The position numbers and the translations under genes were made by a program. DNA of 64,000 nucleotides from Castanea sativa (Eukaryota; Streptophyta; Magnoliopsida; Fagales; Fagaceae): NCBI RefSeq assembly GCF_040712315.1, contig NC_134013.1:11319001-11383000 (forward strand), in the 5' to 3' direction. Of this stretch, positions 35,716 to 47,900 are shown piece after piece. Position 1 is the stretch's first letter; each line of letters starts with the position of its first letter. The notes under the pieces were generated by a model. It ran no database searches and was not told the DNA's origin. It saw only the letters and a program-made list of their open reading frames with translations.

Positions 35716-36509
35716 ATGTGAGGGGCAGAATAGTCAAAATACGCTTTTGGGCCTTGCGCCTGATTTATAGGTATTAATTCGTCCAAGCAGAGCCTTGAAG
35801 TTCATAAGCAAGCTCTTGTTGGAAGGGTTGGTGGGGTTGTCCGAGGAGGGGTATCTCCTCAGCCAAGTCAAGTGGAGGTCGAACGATATGTCATGATGTA
35901 TAGAGGAAAATGCTAGAAGGTTTATTGGGTAAAGATATATTCCACACAGTTATAAAGAGGAAGAACACATGAGCAATATCATGGAAAAAGCTGCTACCAC
36001 CGCATTAAAGACTCTGCACCTCCCTCTCTGACCGCATTAATGGGGAAATGATCTTTGAACAGTAGTGATCAACCTTACAGCTATTATTTAAAGACTTCAA
36101 GAGGGTGGTAGATGGGACCAGTATTTGGATTGGTGATCTGTGCTATACGTGGAAGATAGAGGGAAGAAAAAATGAGATATAAAAGGAAGAGAAAGGCATT
36201 AGAGGGAGGGGGGACAAAAACAAAAAAAGAAAAAGAAAGAAAGAAAGCATTGTATACATCATCTTCAATTTTAATATATTGTTTGGAGAAGGAAAGGCAA
36301 TATAAGACACGCTCGGCTTACGTCGGAGGAGAATTTCTGTTATTTTTATCCATTAATTGTGTAGATAGTGGCAATCTAGCCCACATATTTGTTGTCCAAT
36401 TTTCATATAACCTAGGTTTCAAGCCCACACTCTACAAATTTGATTGTATAAGGCTTTTTTTGGACTTGAACCCATCACGCGGTTAGGTACGGGTACAAAT
36501 TGTGCACTT

Positions 36510-36511
<2 letters not shown>
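35716..36511 (+). mobile_element. Possible solo LTR
   Basis: The block begins TGTGAGGGGCAGAATAG and ends CAAATTGTGCA. It contains a TATA box ATATAAAAGGAAGAG (about 36177-36191) followed by purine-rich sequence, as in LTR promoters. It contrasts in composition with its AT-repeat flanks. No internal retroelement domain or target duplication is visible; the right flank is (AT)n at about 36512-36557. Confidence 0.4.
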
Positions 36512-36557
<46 letters not shown>

Positions 36558-36561
<4 letters not shown>

Positions 36562-37855
36562 AGTTATTTATTTATTGTGCTCTTGTCTGTTGGATGTTAT
36601 TTTTTTAAACACCTTTTTCTTTTCATTTTTTTCTCCTTTGCCGTGTGGCACACATTAAAATTATCAATGGTTTACTCTATTATTATCAAAGTTTGAAGCT
36701 GTTTACTCCAAATACAATGCTATCATCATAAGTTTCTAGAAATATAAATGAACTTTTATTATTTTAATCATCTATCAATTTTTTTAATAATAATATTTCG
36801 TAATATATGTCATACTTGCGTTATATGGCTCATGCTTCTGCCATGTGACATATTATAATTTATAAGTACATTAATATTATTAATATAATTAAATCTAAAT
36901 GAAATTTTATTAGAGTTTCAAGAACATCAAAACAATTTTAAAACTCAATAACCAAAGGTTTTACAAAATCTTACATAAGTTTCATTATTTATTTTAAAAT
37001 TTTATTATATTTTTTGGTTGACAAAAACTCTGTTTTACATGTAATTTCACAATGTTTGGTCATTCATCTTTATTATCTAATATTTTTATTTAATTTCAAT
37101 TATATTATTGAAAAGCTTTCAAGTTTCAAGTTTCAGCCCTACTTAATCATTGAAAAGGTTGACATTCTCTTTATCAACCCACACCACACTAACTATTTAT
37201 TAATTTATTAAGGGTGTTACGTGGATTGTGTCAACTTATTTAATAAACAAGTCGTGTTCAGAACAAAGGGTTTTGACATGCGTTTTGGTAGGATTGGCAT
37301 GACTATCACCCCATATGGTCAAATACCTTTTCCTTGACACAACACAAACACCACTGGCCAACAAAAGAGCCATCATAAACAAACTGTTCTGAATTCCATT
37401 GGCAGTGACTGAGCCTCTACAAAGAACGTTTGCTTTGATGCAGATTTTATATAGTTTGTCTAAATCATACCAAAGACCAAAATGGTATGTAGCTTATACC
37501 AGACTAATGATCCTGCAGCGTTGATTTAAAATGGAAAACCCATACCATTTCATAGACAGAAAGAGATCTTATCCAGAATTTTGGGTATGACCTATGTGCC
37601 AGTACTTGAGATTTTCCACTTTCCAGTAATATGGCAAACAAATCAGGTAGGTAGTCCATACGAGAAATTTAAGCATGAGAGGTTGAAAAACATCTCGGCC
37701 ATTGAACATAGACTTCATCAGTTCAATAATAACAAAGAGGAAGCAGAGTTCTCAATCATTCACCATATAAAAAGAGAACAAACATGAACTCGTAAATTCT
37801 GCAACATCTTTGAGTTTAATGTCTCCCCAGATAGTTGAGCAAGAAAATAGTTTTC
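36558..37855. other. Intergenic; L24 3' flank
   Basis: AT-rich, with no recognisable element. The last few hundred bases are likely the 3' UTR and downstream region of the minus-strand L24 gene. Confidence 0.45.
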
Positions 37856-40800
37856 CTAAAGGCCAGGCATGCCCATTCCTGTTTTAGGATCGTAAGTCTT
37901 CTCCAACACAAGATCCATTGGTGTATCCTTGGGACCAGCTGCAGAAACGAAATAACAATGTGACCAAAATGCATAAATTATTAAGCAGAATTATAACAAG
38001 CACAATAAGCTCTCCAACTGTTTCTTACAAGGAGAGGATATGCCATTTGAGCTAAAATTCATTGGCATGTTCAAAAGAAACTTCACAAAACAAAGAATTC
38101 ATACAGAATCCTTGTAGATGTTTCTCATTCCTGTCTATATTTCTTTATTTCTTTTTTCTTCCCAATTTTCTCAAGGTTTAATTCTGACTTGTACATCTAT
38201 TTCAAAAGGGAAACTCCATATTTTGGCAACCATATCTTCTGATGGATGCCAGCTGAAAAGCCCTGTTGGTACCTATTGACTACCTCAATTTGAATCATAC
38301 TGGCTACTGTTGAGCAACGTGTGTTTCAAAAGACATGCTCCCGTTTTTTGATGGGTAAGTTACATACAGTAGATCTTCTCCATACCATTATTATGAGACA
38401 AGGAAGTGTCAATTGAGCAATAGCTCAATTGGCAAAAGACATGCTCACTTGTGTGTTTGGATGCACTTATTTTCATAAGACACAGTGGACATAAAACATA
38501 GATGTTAAATATACATATGACATGATTCTCAAAAAACATATATACATATGACATTGCAAGGCACACAACACCAGCCATTCCTGTTCCCATCCAGTCTGCC
38601 ATATAAATGTAGCATGCCCTCAATTCAACTAAGCCTTAATCTCGATAAAATTGATGTTGACTTCATAAATCTTCATCAAATAATTAGAGTCAACTACAAC
38701 ATGTTCCTTTATTGTCCACCATATGGATATAGCATATTCTCAACTCAACTAAGCTTTAAACCCGATTAAATAGGAGCTGACATCACAAATCCCCATCAAA
38801 TATTTAGAGTTGATTTTGAACCTAATACTTCGCTCTTCAGCCTATTCTAACAGGGGAAAAAGATGCCATTTAAGCTAAACGGCTAGAGCTCATTGGCGAA
38901 TCTACTACATTTATTCTTTCCTACCATTCTATCCCATTTAAAAGCCTCTATCTTGCTGCTCTAGTCAACAAAACCTTCTTCATGACTTTTAGCCATATCG
39001 TTTTAGGCCTCCCTCTAAGATGCAAAACAAGTTTGCAAGAATAAGAAATAAAAGGGGGAAAAAACAAACAAAAGAAAATACTCTAGGCTTCACCGCATAA
39101 GGGTGCTTGGAATCACCACCAAACTGTAAAGAAACATCTCTAATTAGCAATCTTATTCAAAATGCATTGTCTGAAAACTATTCCTGGAGCCTCTTTTTAA
39201 TAAGTTTCAAAGATTACGTTAAGCTACAATTACATCCCACAAATTGAAATCCACAGCCCTGATAAAGGACATTCAAAATTCAAAAATTAAAACCTAATAT
39301 CTGAAAATAAAAATATGAAACAAGAAACTCTGAAATATTTTCGGATGTGCTCCCTGCATCTCTCTACCTATTTTCACTCCACTCAGTTGAATCACTTTTT
39401 CACCAAGACATGAATTGGTCTCTGTTGCAGAAGACTATCTCAAGTGGCTCTCCCCCATCACTACTTCAATATGAGCTACACCTACCTTTGAGGCTAACTA
39501 CATTCCATATCCTATCATTACCCTGTATCCATTTGGACATTCTCATTTAATTTATGTTCATTTCATAAACATGATACTTCTAAACAACAACAATATAGCC
39601 TTAGTCCCAAAACAGCCTCATATTCTCTGACATACAGTACAACCACCAGTCATTTCTTTTTTTTTGTTGATAAGTACAGCACAACCAGTCTTATATAGCT
39701 TTTATTATTGGCAAGTTACACATTCGCCATGGTTTTTGAAATGACAACATCATCCTCCACCTTGCTCTTAAAGCCTTTGTGCCAAAACAGCCCCATTCTC
39801 TCTAACATAAAGCACAGCTAATCATATATAGTTTTCTTAGTGGTAAGTTGCACAAGCACCCAATGGTTTTTGAAACAACAATATCACCCTCCACCTTTTT
39901 CTTATATGAGCCCTACAGAATGAGTATAAATACATGTGTGCTGTGTAACTAATCTGGTGTTTGTATATTTAAACTTTCAATACATTTTCTTAACGTTATT
40001 TCACACTAAGAATATTGAGTTATTGTCTTCATGACTATCAATCAAAATTCATAATATTAATTCTTTCTTTCTTTCTTTCTTTTTTTTTTTTTTTTTTTTG
40101 ATAAGTATAATTCACAATATTAATAATAAAATTCCACTGTTTAAATCTTTCCTTACAACAGCTACACATTTCTCTTTTAGGTATATGCTGTGTGGGGTTT
40201 TTAATCTAAAAAGTAAGGCAGTGACTTCAAGCCTCACATCACATGGCTTATGTCTAATGTGTTGAGTGCTGTCATGTATTCTCCCTATAATTGCAAATTG
40301 AAGCATAATGTGTAAAATATGCAACCTAGAATTGTCTATTATCACATGTTTGTAAATAAAAACAAATATGCTGAAGAAAAACATCCACTGAGTCAACCAA
40401 TAGAACTTAAAAATGAAAATAAACCCCCTTCGGGAGGGAGGGGGGGATTAAGCTTGGGATAATTACCAACTGTAGGCCTCGGCGTTGTCCTTATCTTCAA
40501 GATCTCTGGACGAGGTATTATGGAACCAGATGCTCCCAAACCTCGAGATACTCTTACTTTACTGCCATCTTCAAGATACCTAGTTCCTAACTTACAAGGC
40601 TTCCTGCATAAGTAAACATTACGCACCACCCCTGTGAAATAAAGAATAGAATATCAATAATTGTTAAATCAGAAGCCTAGAGTAATTCCATACCCAGTCA
40701 CTGGATCAACAATTTGAACATTTGACGCATGCAGTGGTGCTTCAACTGTAAAGATCCCACCTTCATGACCTTGCCCTTGTTTGATATGTTTCTTTACCTG

Positions 40801-41972
40801 AAAAAGAGCAAGAGACGATGATAACAACCTTATATTAGACACGTGGTCTTTTTCAGTACGATGAGCATCTTTTTTGAAAGCTGTGAATTCCCTTTAATCT
40901 CTCTAAGTCATTTGAGGCAATAATATATGATTCAAGTAAAGAGAATGGCACAAAGTCACACAATAAAAAGAGTCACTGAACCCACAATTTGTTCGACTTC
41001 TTTTACTCTAAAAAGCGTTGCAGATTTCAATAAATTGTGCCTTCTAAAAAGTTTCAGAATGTTTATTTAATATCTTTACAAGGAATGGAATTTGGATCAT
41101 TAACACCGGTACCTTATGTTATAGGAGCTAGTCTGTTAGTAGAAGCACCTAAAAAAGAATAGTCAGATAAACTGTGTGGAGAAGGATTGAGCAGTTTTAA
41201 GTTTCAAAGACAATGGGGGATTAAAATATCGTGAAAGAAGCTAACTTGTCTCTTTTAGATATGGAAAGATATATCTATTAGGAAATTTTAATTGAGGACC
41301 TATTCAAAATCCCTGTTAAACGTTAACGAAACAATAACCATTTGCTGGTTGAACAGAAGAACAGCTTAAAAGGAAAATTGACGCATGTATCTTGCAAATA
41401 CATACATATTACTGTATTCAATCCGCATATATTATGCGAACTGCATATAATATTGTTGCAAACCATTATAGCAACACATTTGGTCATAAATAACCAAACC
41501 ATTTAGATCATCCTATGAAACTGTCAAGTTTGACTTGCTGTTGCTAAAACCAAATTCTAACAATCTCAATACAAATTGAACAACAAAAAATGATATACAC
41601 CTTAAAATTTTAATCAGAAAAAGAATGAAAACAAAATGTTATTCTCACATTGTAAACCTTATAATAATAAAAAACCACCCAAATAAAAATCGAAGAGTTC
41701 CTCACCAAATTCTTGCCCTCAACAATAACCCGATTCTGCGAGCGAATTACACGCTTAATAAGTCCCGTCTCACCTTTGTCTTTGCCCCTTATAATCATAA
41801 CCTGCAACAACCAAGCCCAAGCAAGTGCGCAAAAAAAAAAAAAAAAATCATATTATGTTAAAGAAAAAGCAAGTAGTTGAAAATGAATTAGAAAGTTTTG
41901 TTTTTCCCTTACATTATCTCCTCTGACAATCTTCCAATGCCTGATGAGTTTCTGAGCCGCTTTCCAACCCAT
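37856..41972 (-). CDS. Ribosomal protein L24, KOW domain, mitochondrial type
   Basis: bL24/uL24-family large-subunit protein of an organellar ribosome. It binds 23S-type rRNA early in assembly. Exons: 41913-41972, 41706-41801, 40694-40797, 40467-40603, 37856-37938; splices are GT..AG and the spliced product is 159 residues, the same length I recall for the plant family. It begins MGWKAAQKLIRHWKIVRGDN. The KOW motif follows (VMIIRGKDKGETGLIKRVIR, residues 21-40), then VIVEGKNLVKKHIK and GGIFTVEAPLHASNVQIVDP. The end is TYDPKTGMGMPGL. No long cleavable presequence is seen. The plant homologues are described as mitochondrial L24-like, so the compartment is by homology. Intron 4 is 2.5 kb and full of repeats. 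Telo-boxes lie just upstream. Confidence 0.94.
38580..39010 (-). pseudogene. LINE 3'-end remnant in L24 intron 4
   Basis: Minus-strand translation from 39010 gives RGRPKTIWLKVMKKVLLTRA, like the RGRPKK.W..V..KDL end of RTE-type plant LINEs. It is followed by a tandemly repeated tail (CAACTAAGCCTTAATC... at about 38625 and CAACTAAGCTTTAAAC... at about 38743). A related decayed upstream part is at about 39350-39545. Heavily mutated and in the same orientation as the host gene. Confidence 0.4.
39680..39905. repeat. Tandem duplication in L24 intron 4
   Basis: Two diverged units of about 130 bases share CACAACCAGTC/CACAGCTAATC...ATATAG, GGCAAGTTACACA/GGTAAGTTGCACA, ATGGTTTTTGAAA and ACAATATCACCCTCCACCTT. 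They begin near 39680 and 39815. Confidence 0.55.
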
Positions 41973-42053
41973 TTCGAACTAAGCACAAAAGAAGAAGAAG
42001 AAGAAGATGAAGAAAGAAATCATTTTCAAATGGAAAAAAATAAATAAAATGTG

Positions 42054-42099
42054 TTTAGGGTTTATCTGTATGGGGTTTTTGTCTTAAACCCTAAAACCC
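42054..42099. promoter_or_regulatory. Telo-box pair upstream of L24
   Basis: TTTAGGGTTT at 42054-42063 and TAAACCCTAAAACCC at 42085-42099 lie 80-130 bases upstream of the L24 start. Telo-boxes (AAACCCTAA) are typical of promoters or leaders of plant ribosomal protein and translation genes. They could fall in the promoter or in a leader intron: a plausible donor is read near 42361 and an acceptor just before the ATG. Confidence 0.55.
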
Positions 42100-43961
42100 A
42101 CTACTTTTTTCAGACCCAATTTTTTTTTTTTTTAAATGTGGATGTTCCATCTTTTCCAATTACTATAATTAAACCTTTGTAACACGAAGACAGATACCCT
42201 ATAATTTGAAATTTAAGGTTTGGTTATGAACATTTAGTGCCATGAAAAACACTAAAATGACATTATTCTTGAAGCTTAAAACTAGCTATCAATGATATCA
42301 AAGCAAAGATTATATAGTTCAATAGAATGAAGAGAGAGAGAGAGAGAGAGAGATTGGGTCACCTCAAATTGCAGCAGTGCGTGGGCGTGTGCCTGACTGA
42401 GCGATTTTTGGTAGAGGGCAGGGTCGGCTAAGCTATGGATGGAAGTGACTGTGAGCTGGGTTTCAACCCGACCCGGTGAGAATTTGATGGGTCTTTTTTT
42501 TTTTCTTTTTTTACGGTTGCTGTGGTGGAAATTTACACTAATCGCAGTAGGTATAATTATAAATGATGGTAACTAGTTTATCAAAAAAAAATTAAAAATT
42601 GATAGTAACTATTAAGTATTAATCAAAGTTTTGCAAAATAACCTCTTTGAGAATTTAAAATGAGATTTTATTAAAATTTGTCCCAAAAAATTGAATTATT
42701 TATAATAGGGTGAAGCTTTTGTCTGATGCACTGGATACGATACGATACAAATACATATTCAATTTTAGACATGTATCTGCATCATATCATATTCAATGTA
42801 CAAATGCACTGGACAGAAATCATATCTTTTATAAAACAAAAAAGAATTATTTATTGTAAAATAGTCGCATGCTTTTATTAATAAAGTGCATGTGACCCAT
42901 TTCCATCCATAATAATCGACGGAAATGAAATTGAAAGATTAAGTTTAACAATTTTGATTGCTTAACAATTAATGACACAAAAATTAAAAATACACAAAAC
43001 ACGTTGTAATCGATTCAAACTCTAAGAGTCTTTTTGCAATTTGAAACTAAGGGCTACCATGAATCACTTGAAAACACCATCCTTGATCCCACCGAGTAAT
43101 ACAACCATGGTTTTGAAACTTAGATAGTTCAAAAAATCAAAATTTTGAGAAAATTTTTAAAGTTAGACCAAAGTTGAACGATGATGTGTCATTTGATTGG
43201 AACAATGCCCATAAATTGGAACAATTACCAAAAAAAAAAAATCAATTGATTATTGAGGTATAACTTTTTTTTTAAAACTTTTTATTGAAAAGAAAAAAAA
43301 AAAAAAAACATTTGTTTTTTTTTACAATTTTTTTTTTCATAAAAGTTGTATCAAAACTTTATTAAAATAGTTCATTAACAAATTTTTGGCTAGATTTGAG
43401 ACCCTTTGATTCTCATTTCTCTTCTTGTAATCCCGTTCGGCTAGATCTGAGAAGTCCAATAACAACACCACGTTGGACAAAGTCACAATAATGGCAGCGA
43501 ATTCAATAATCAGTTGCACAATTCCCCCCTTCCAGCAGACCATTTACCATAGCCTGATCTGGATTCCACCATTGGGATAACGCTGACGAATGTATTAATA
43601 GAATTAGAAAAGTGTTACTTGTCCATCTAGAATAAAATAGACGGGATCACCAGACAGTGTCACAGAATCACAAGGCTCTTGCAACAAAATTTACCAAGTT
43701 GAACCTGCAACATTTACTAAGAATTTGGATCTGTATATATACATATCCACCCTCTCATTGCACCTTTACTGCATTACAAGCCCCAAAAAATAGTCACTTA
43801 TTATCGTCTTACATCATCAGGACTCTATCAAACCTATACCAATTATCCTATATAGTATATACATCAGCGGGTTCCACAGAAGACTCGCATCTTTGTCAGA
43901 CATTTCATAATCTTTGTGATTAGCTATCTTTGTCAGAAAACTGAAAATCTAGCTACAAAAT
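42100..43961. other. Intergenic between E2F-like gene and L24
   Basis: A (GA)n tract at about 42331-42352 lies in the L24 upstream region. From 42480 the sequence is AT-rich with poly-A/T runs (for example near 43220-43330) and no recognisable element. The last few hundred bases before 43962 are the 3' side of the E2F-like gene. Confidence 0.45.
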
Positions 43962-44840
43962 CTACACTTCAAAATGTGAAGGGGAGTTAGCAAACCCTGA
44001 ATTAGCATGTGGTCTGGAACAACTAGGTAACTGCTTCTTATTTACATAGACATCCTGGTGTGATACTTGTGGCTGAGCCAATACAGCACTACCCTCTGAA
44101 GAATCATCTTGAAGGATGTCACCTATTTGGGCCCAGTCCTAATTATGCTGTCACAAAATGTAAATGGTAAGTAAGCTATAAAGGTGTCCTTAAAGTGAAA
44201 GATCTTCAAATTGATCCGGTTGTATGATCACATCTAGAAATTCCAGGCAGTGAAACTTGTTGAATATGGAACAGCTAAATAATGTGCTCACCCCACAAAT
44301 CTGTAGTACTGACTTTAGGATCTGTTCGGAACCAGTAATCATTGTCAATCTGCAAATAAGCTGGTTAGGTTTCCTTCAGCATGATTCAAAATAGGAAAAA
44401 ATAAAAAACCTATAAGGTATGTTTGGGATGGAGAGAACTCATTTTTAGTGTATTTTTGCAAATCTTCCCCTCTTCTATCCCTCATCTCCCCCCAAAACAT
44501 AGGGTTACAAATCCACTTTGAAACTTAAAAAATCTGGTTTTTTTTTTTTAAATGGACACTTCTAAATATACTTACACCAGAGTCCGAAGGAATAATCTTC
44601 TGAATCCCAGATACCTCTGAAGCTGGAGAGCTGAAAGCTTTAGAAGAATTGTTTTGATTAACCTGGGGTGGCTGCACTGCATCCTCCTCTTTGCAGTAAT
44701 CACTATTCCCAGCAGATGAATCTGGTGATTTAGCCTGCTTAACACTCGTACTTTCATGTTGGCTGTCAAATTTGCTACAAGCATCAACATGGCTGTTAGA
44801 GAGAAGACACTACCTTCTCATGTAAAAAATATAATGCAAG

Positions 44841-44923
<83 letters not shown>

Positions 44924-47900
44924 CAGGGGGTTGTGATGAAATACAGCTGTACGTGCTCATAAAAGAATACCTCAAGAGGTACAAATCAATTGGTCCAGTG
45001 GTGCTTCTAATAGTCATATTACACTGCCTCTGGTGGAAACCAATATCCTGCTCATCAAGCAGCCAACCAATCACATATATACTAATACAATGCACAAATT
45101 TTCAAACCACATCATCCACACTACCCACCTCATCAGGATCAGGAACTTCAATATTACTAGCCTGTGGAGCTTTTATTGCAATAAGTGTTTGATTCTGTGA
45201 CAATGATAACAACTAGAAAGTAAGCTTGAGAAATCAACAGATAAGGAACAAATTTCAAGGAGAGGGAGAGAGAGATACCTGGAAGCATGGAAGGCTCATA
45301 ATATCTTCTCCTGTTAAAAAAAGGTACCTGACAGTCCAAAGAGGCAAACTATTAACTGAAAGAACCAATATCATATGCATCAGATACAGTGAGAATGTGG
45401 AGGAATCCGGAGTATACTTTTGATAATTTTCACCTTCCTTCAGGGCATTCAGAAGCTCTAGTTTTTGCCTGAGGAAAGAAAATCATGACAGCTCAAAATT
45501 CAAAACACTAAAAAGATAAATCATAGAAAAACATCTTTCTCAATTAGTGAACCAACCTTATAGATTCATCAAGACTGCATTCTTCAAGATATAAACTTGC
45601 ATTTTCAGCCTGTAATGAAACAATGGAGACAGTTCAAGTTATTGTAATATGTCAATAGGAAAGGTTAGAAAACTTGAATTTCAATTTCATTTTACAAAAA
45701 ATGCCAGTTACAATCAGCTTTGAACTCTCCAAACCTAGGTTGACGTTATGATATTAAGTTGTCTTATCCAACCAAACAATTAATGCATCTACAATACCGT
45801 AATTTTCTGAGTCCACCTAAAGAAAATGATCACTCATCAGCAATCTGCTTCATATGAGATCTATTTGTCTTAATCTTGGATTACTGATACAAGACTCCAT
45901 TTAATGTCAGCTATCCATTGGAACTTTTATGAAGACAGATATGCTAACAATACGTTGTGAAACTGGACTTAAGCCAAATGGAAGTTTGCAAACTAGTTCA
46001 CACAGCTCAACCAAACTATTCTGCATACAAATTGAGAAAGCAGCAAAGATCGTGTATGTTAACTTTCCATTTTTTAGTACATTTACAGAGCAAGGCTTAA
46101 GTACTTCCAGTTGAGTATTTTTTCTGTATAGAAATCTGCTTTTGTAGTGACGAGTCAATCTATGAAGTTCCTGTCATGTTTCTTACTGTATTTATGCCAA
46201 CACGGAATTTCAAAAGATTTACACTCAATTTATACCATGCAAGAAGTAAAACTTGAGATGTTTATCATGCAATAATATAATCAGTTTGTAATTCTGTAAA
46301 TTCAGCAATTACAAAATCAATATTAAGCACATGAAAGAAATTGAAATGACTGAAATTTTATATGCACCTTTAGTGCAGCAACTTGATCGGCCAACTCCTG
46401 CTGGCCCACATCACCATATCCCCTGTTTAATGCTAGCATGTCATTAACAAATAATAATAAATAAGAAAGTACTAAAGAATAAATTGTTTTTTTTTTTTCA
46501 TTTTCTTTTTTGAATAAATGAAAAGATCAATATCATTACTTCCAACGTATATGGTTCTTTGAAGTTTTCTCTATCAATCCTATTCCTTCAAGGACATTTG
46601 TAATATCATATATCCTCCGCTTTTGAACCTGTCAAAAACAATATGATGCAAATACCCAGAGAGTATAAAGTAATCAGCACCAAACAATACCAGCAAGTTA
46701 AATTTCTGGCACAAGAATGAGTCATGCATAACATACCTGTTGAAAAAGGATTAAATTCATATCCACCACAGAATTTCTTGTCATAGGAAAACAATTTCAA
46801 AAGTACAACAGAAGCAAAACCTTTTTTAACTTCCACCGGTTGAATAACAATTTTACATAGAAATTATGACAATATTTAATACCTGCAGTATGTCTGCAGT
46901 ATGGTTCAGATCAAGGGTGCCATCCTTAGCTTCCTGGATCAAACTGATAAATTTCTTGGTTAACAAGCCTGCAAAGAACATATCAAACCCATACCATAAC
47001 CTCAATAGCCACATCAAACAGAAAGCCAACGATTCAACAAATGAATGCAAACTGTGCGTGTCTGTGTGATGTATAGAATCATATATGAAGAGCGGTAATT
47101 GAATAAAACCTTACTAAAAACTCACCTAAAGAACTGTCATAGCGACAATTAGCTGCATTCAGACCATTAGTACACTCCGTCAGCAAAAAATAATAAATTA
47201 GAAATCAATATGCCCATTACATGGGCCCAAGATATTAATATATGGACTAATTAATAGATGTAATAAAGGGATGTTACCAATATCTGTTTTCTGAGTCCCA
47301 GATTTGGTATGTTTTGGAGCCTTTGATTGAGTCTGATGCTTTCCACCAGTGCGCGACTCTGGTTTAAGTGGAAGATCATTTGCTAATTCAGTCTGTCCAG
47401 GGATGGCGGCCTGTCCGCTTGTCTGGGCCTCACACTCATCTAATTCATTCATTTGCCTCAACTGCAGTGATTGTAGTATTTTATATAATTACATGAAGAG
47501 GTACAAAGAATACACATCAAACACCTGCTGGACATATAACTTCTGTTGCAACAGAAGTGGAATTAACTCATACAATTTAACTTCTGTTCATGCAAGATTT
47601 TATATTAACCAGATAACAAGATGTATGAGTATATGGTTGAAACCTCTTAATAAAGAAAAGGCAAACTCACTATTCACAACCATCCCAGCCACTCCCCAAT
47701 AATAATTCTTGTTTGTGTTCTCACTGCAATTATATCAACTCATGATGTGCAAAAGAAATTTCACATAAATGCAAGGCCATCATAAGCTAACTATATGACA
47801 ATCGTGGATAAAGAGTCCACATCTCCAATATTTAAGTCATTATTTTTGTACCAAAAGAGAAATACATAAGTAGATGTATATGAACAATCAAGCAAAATTT

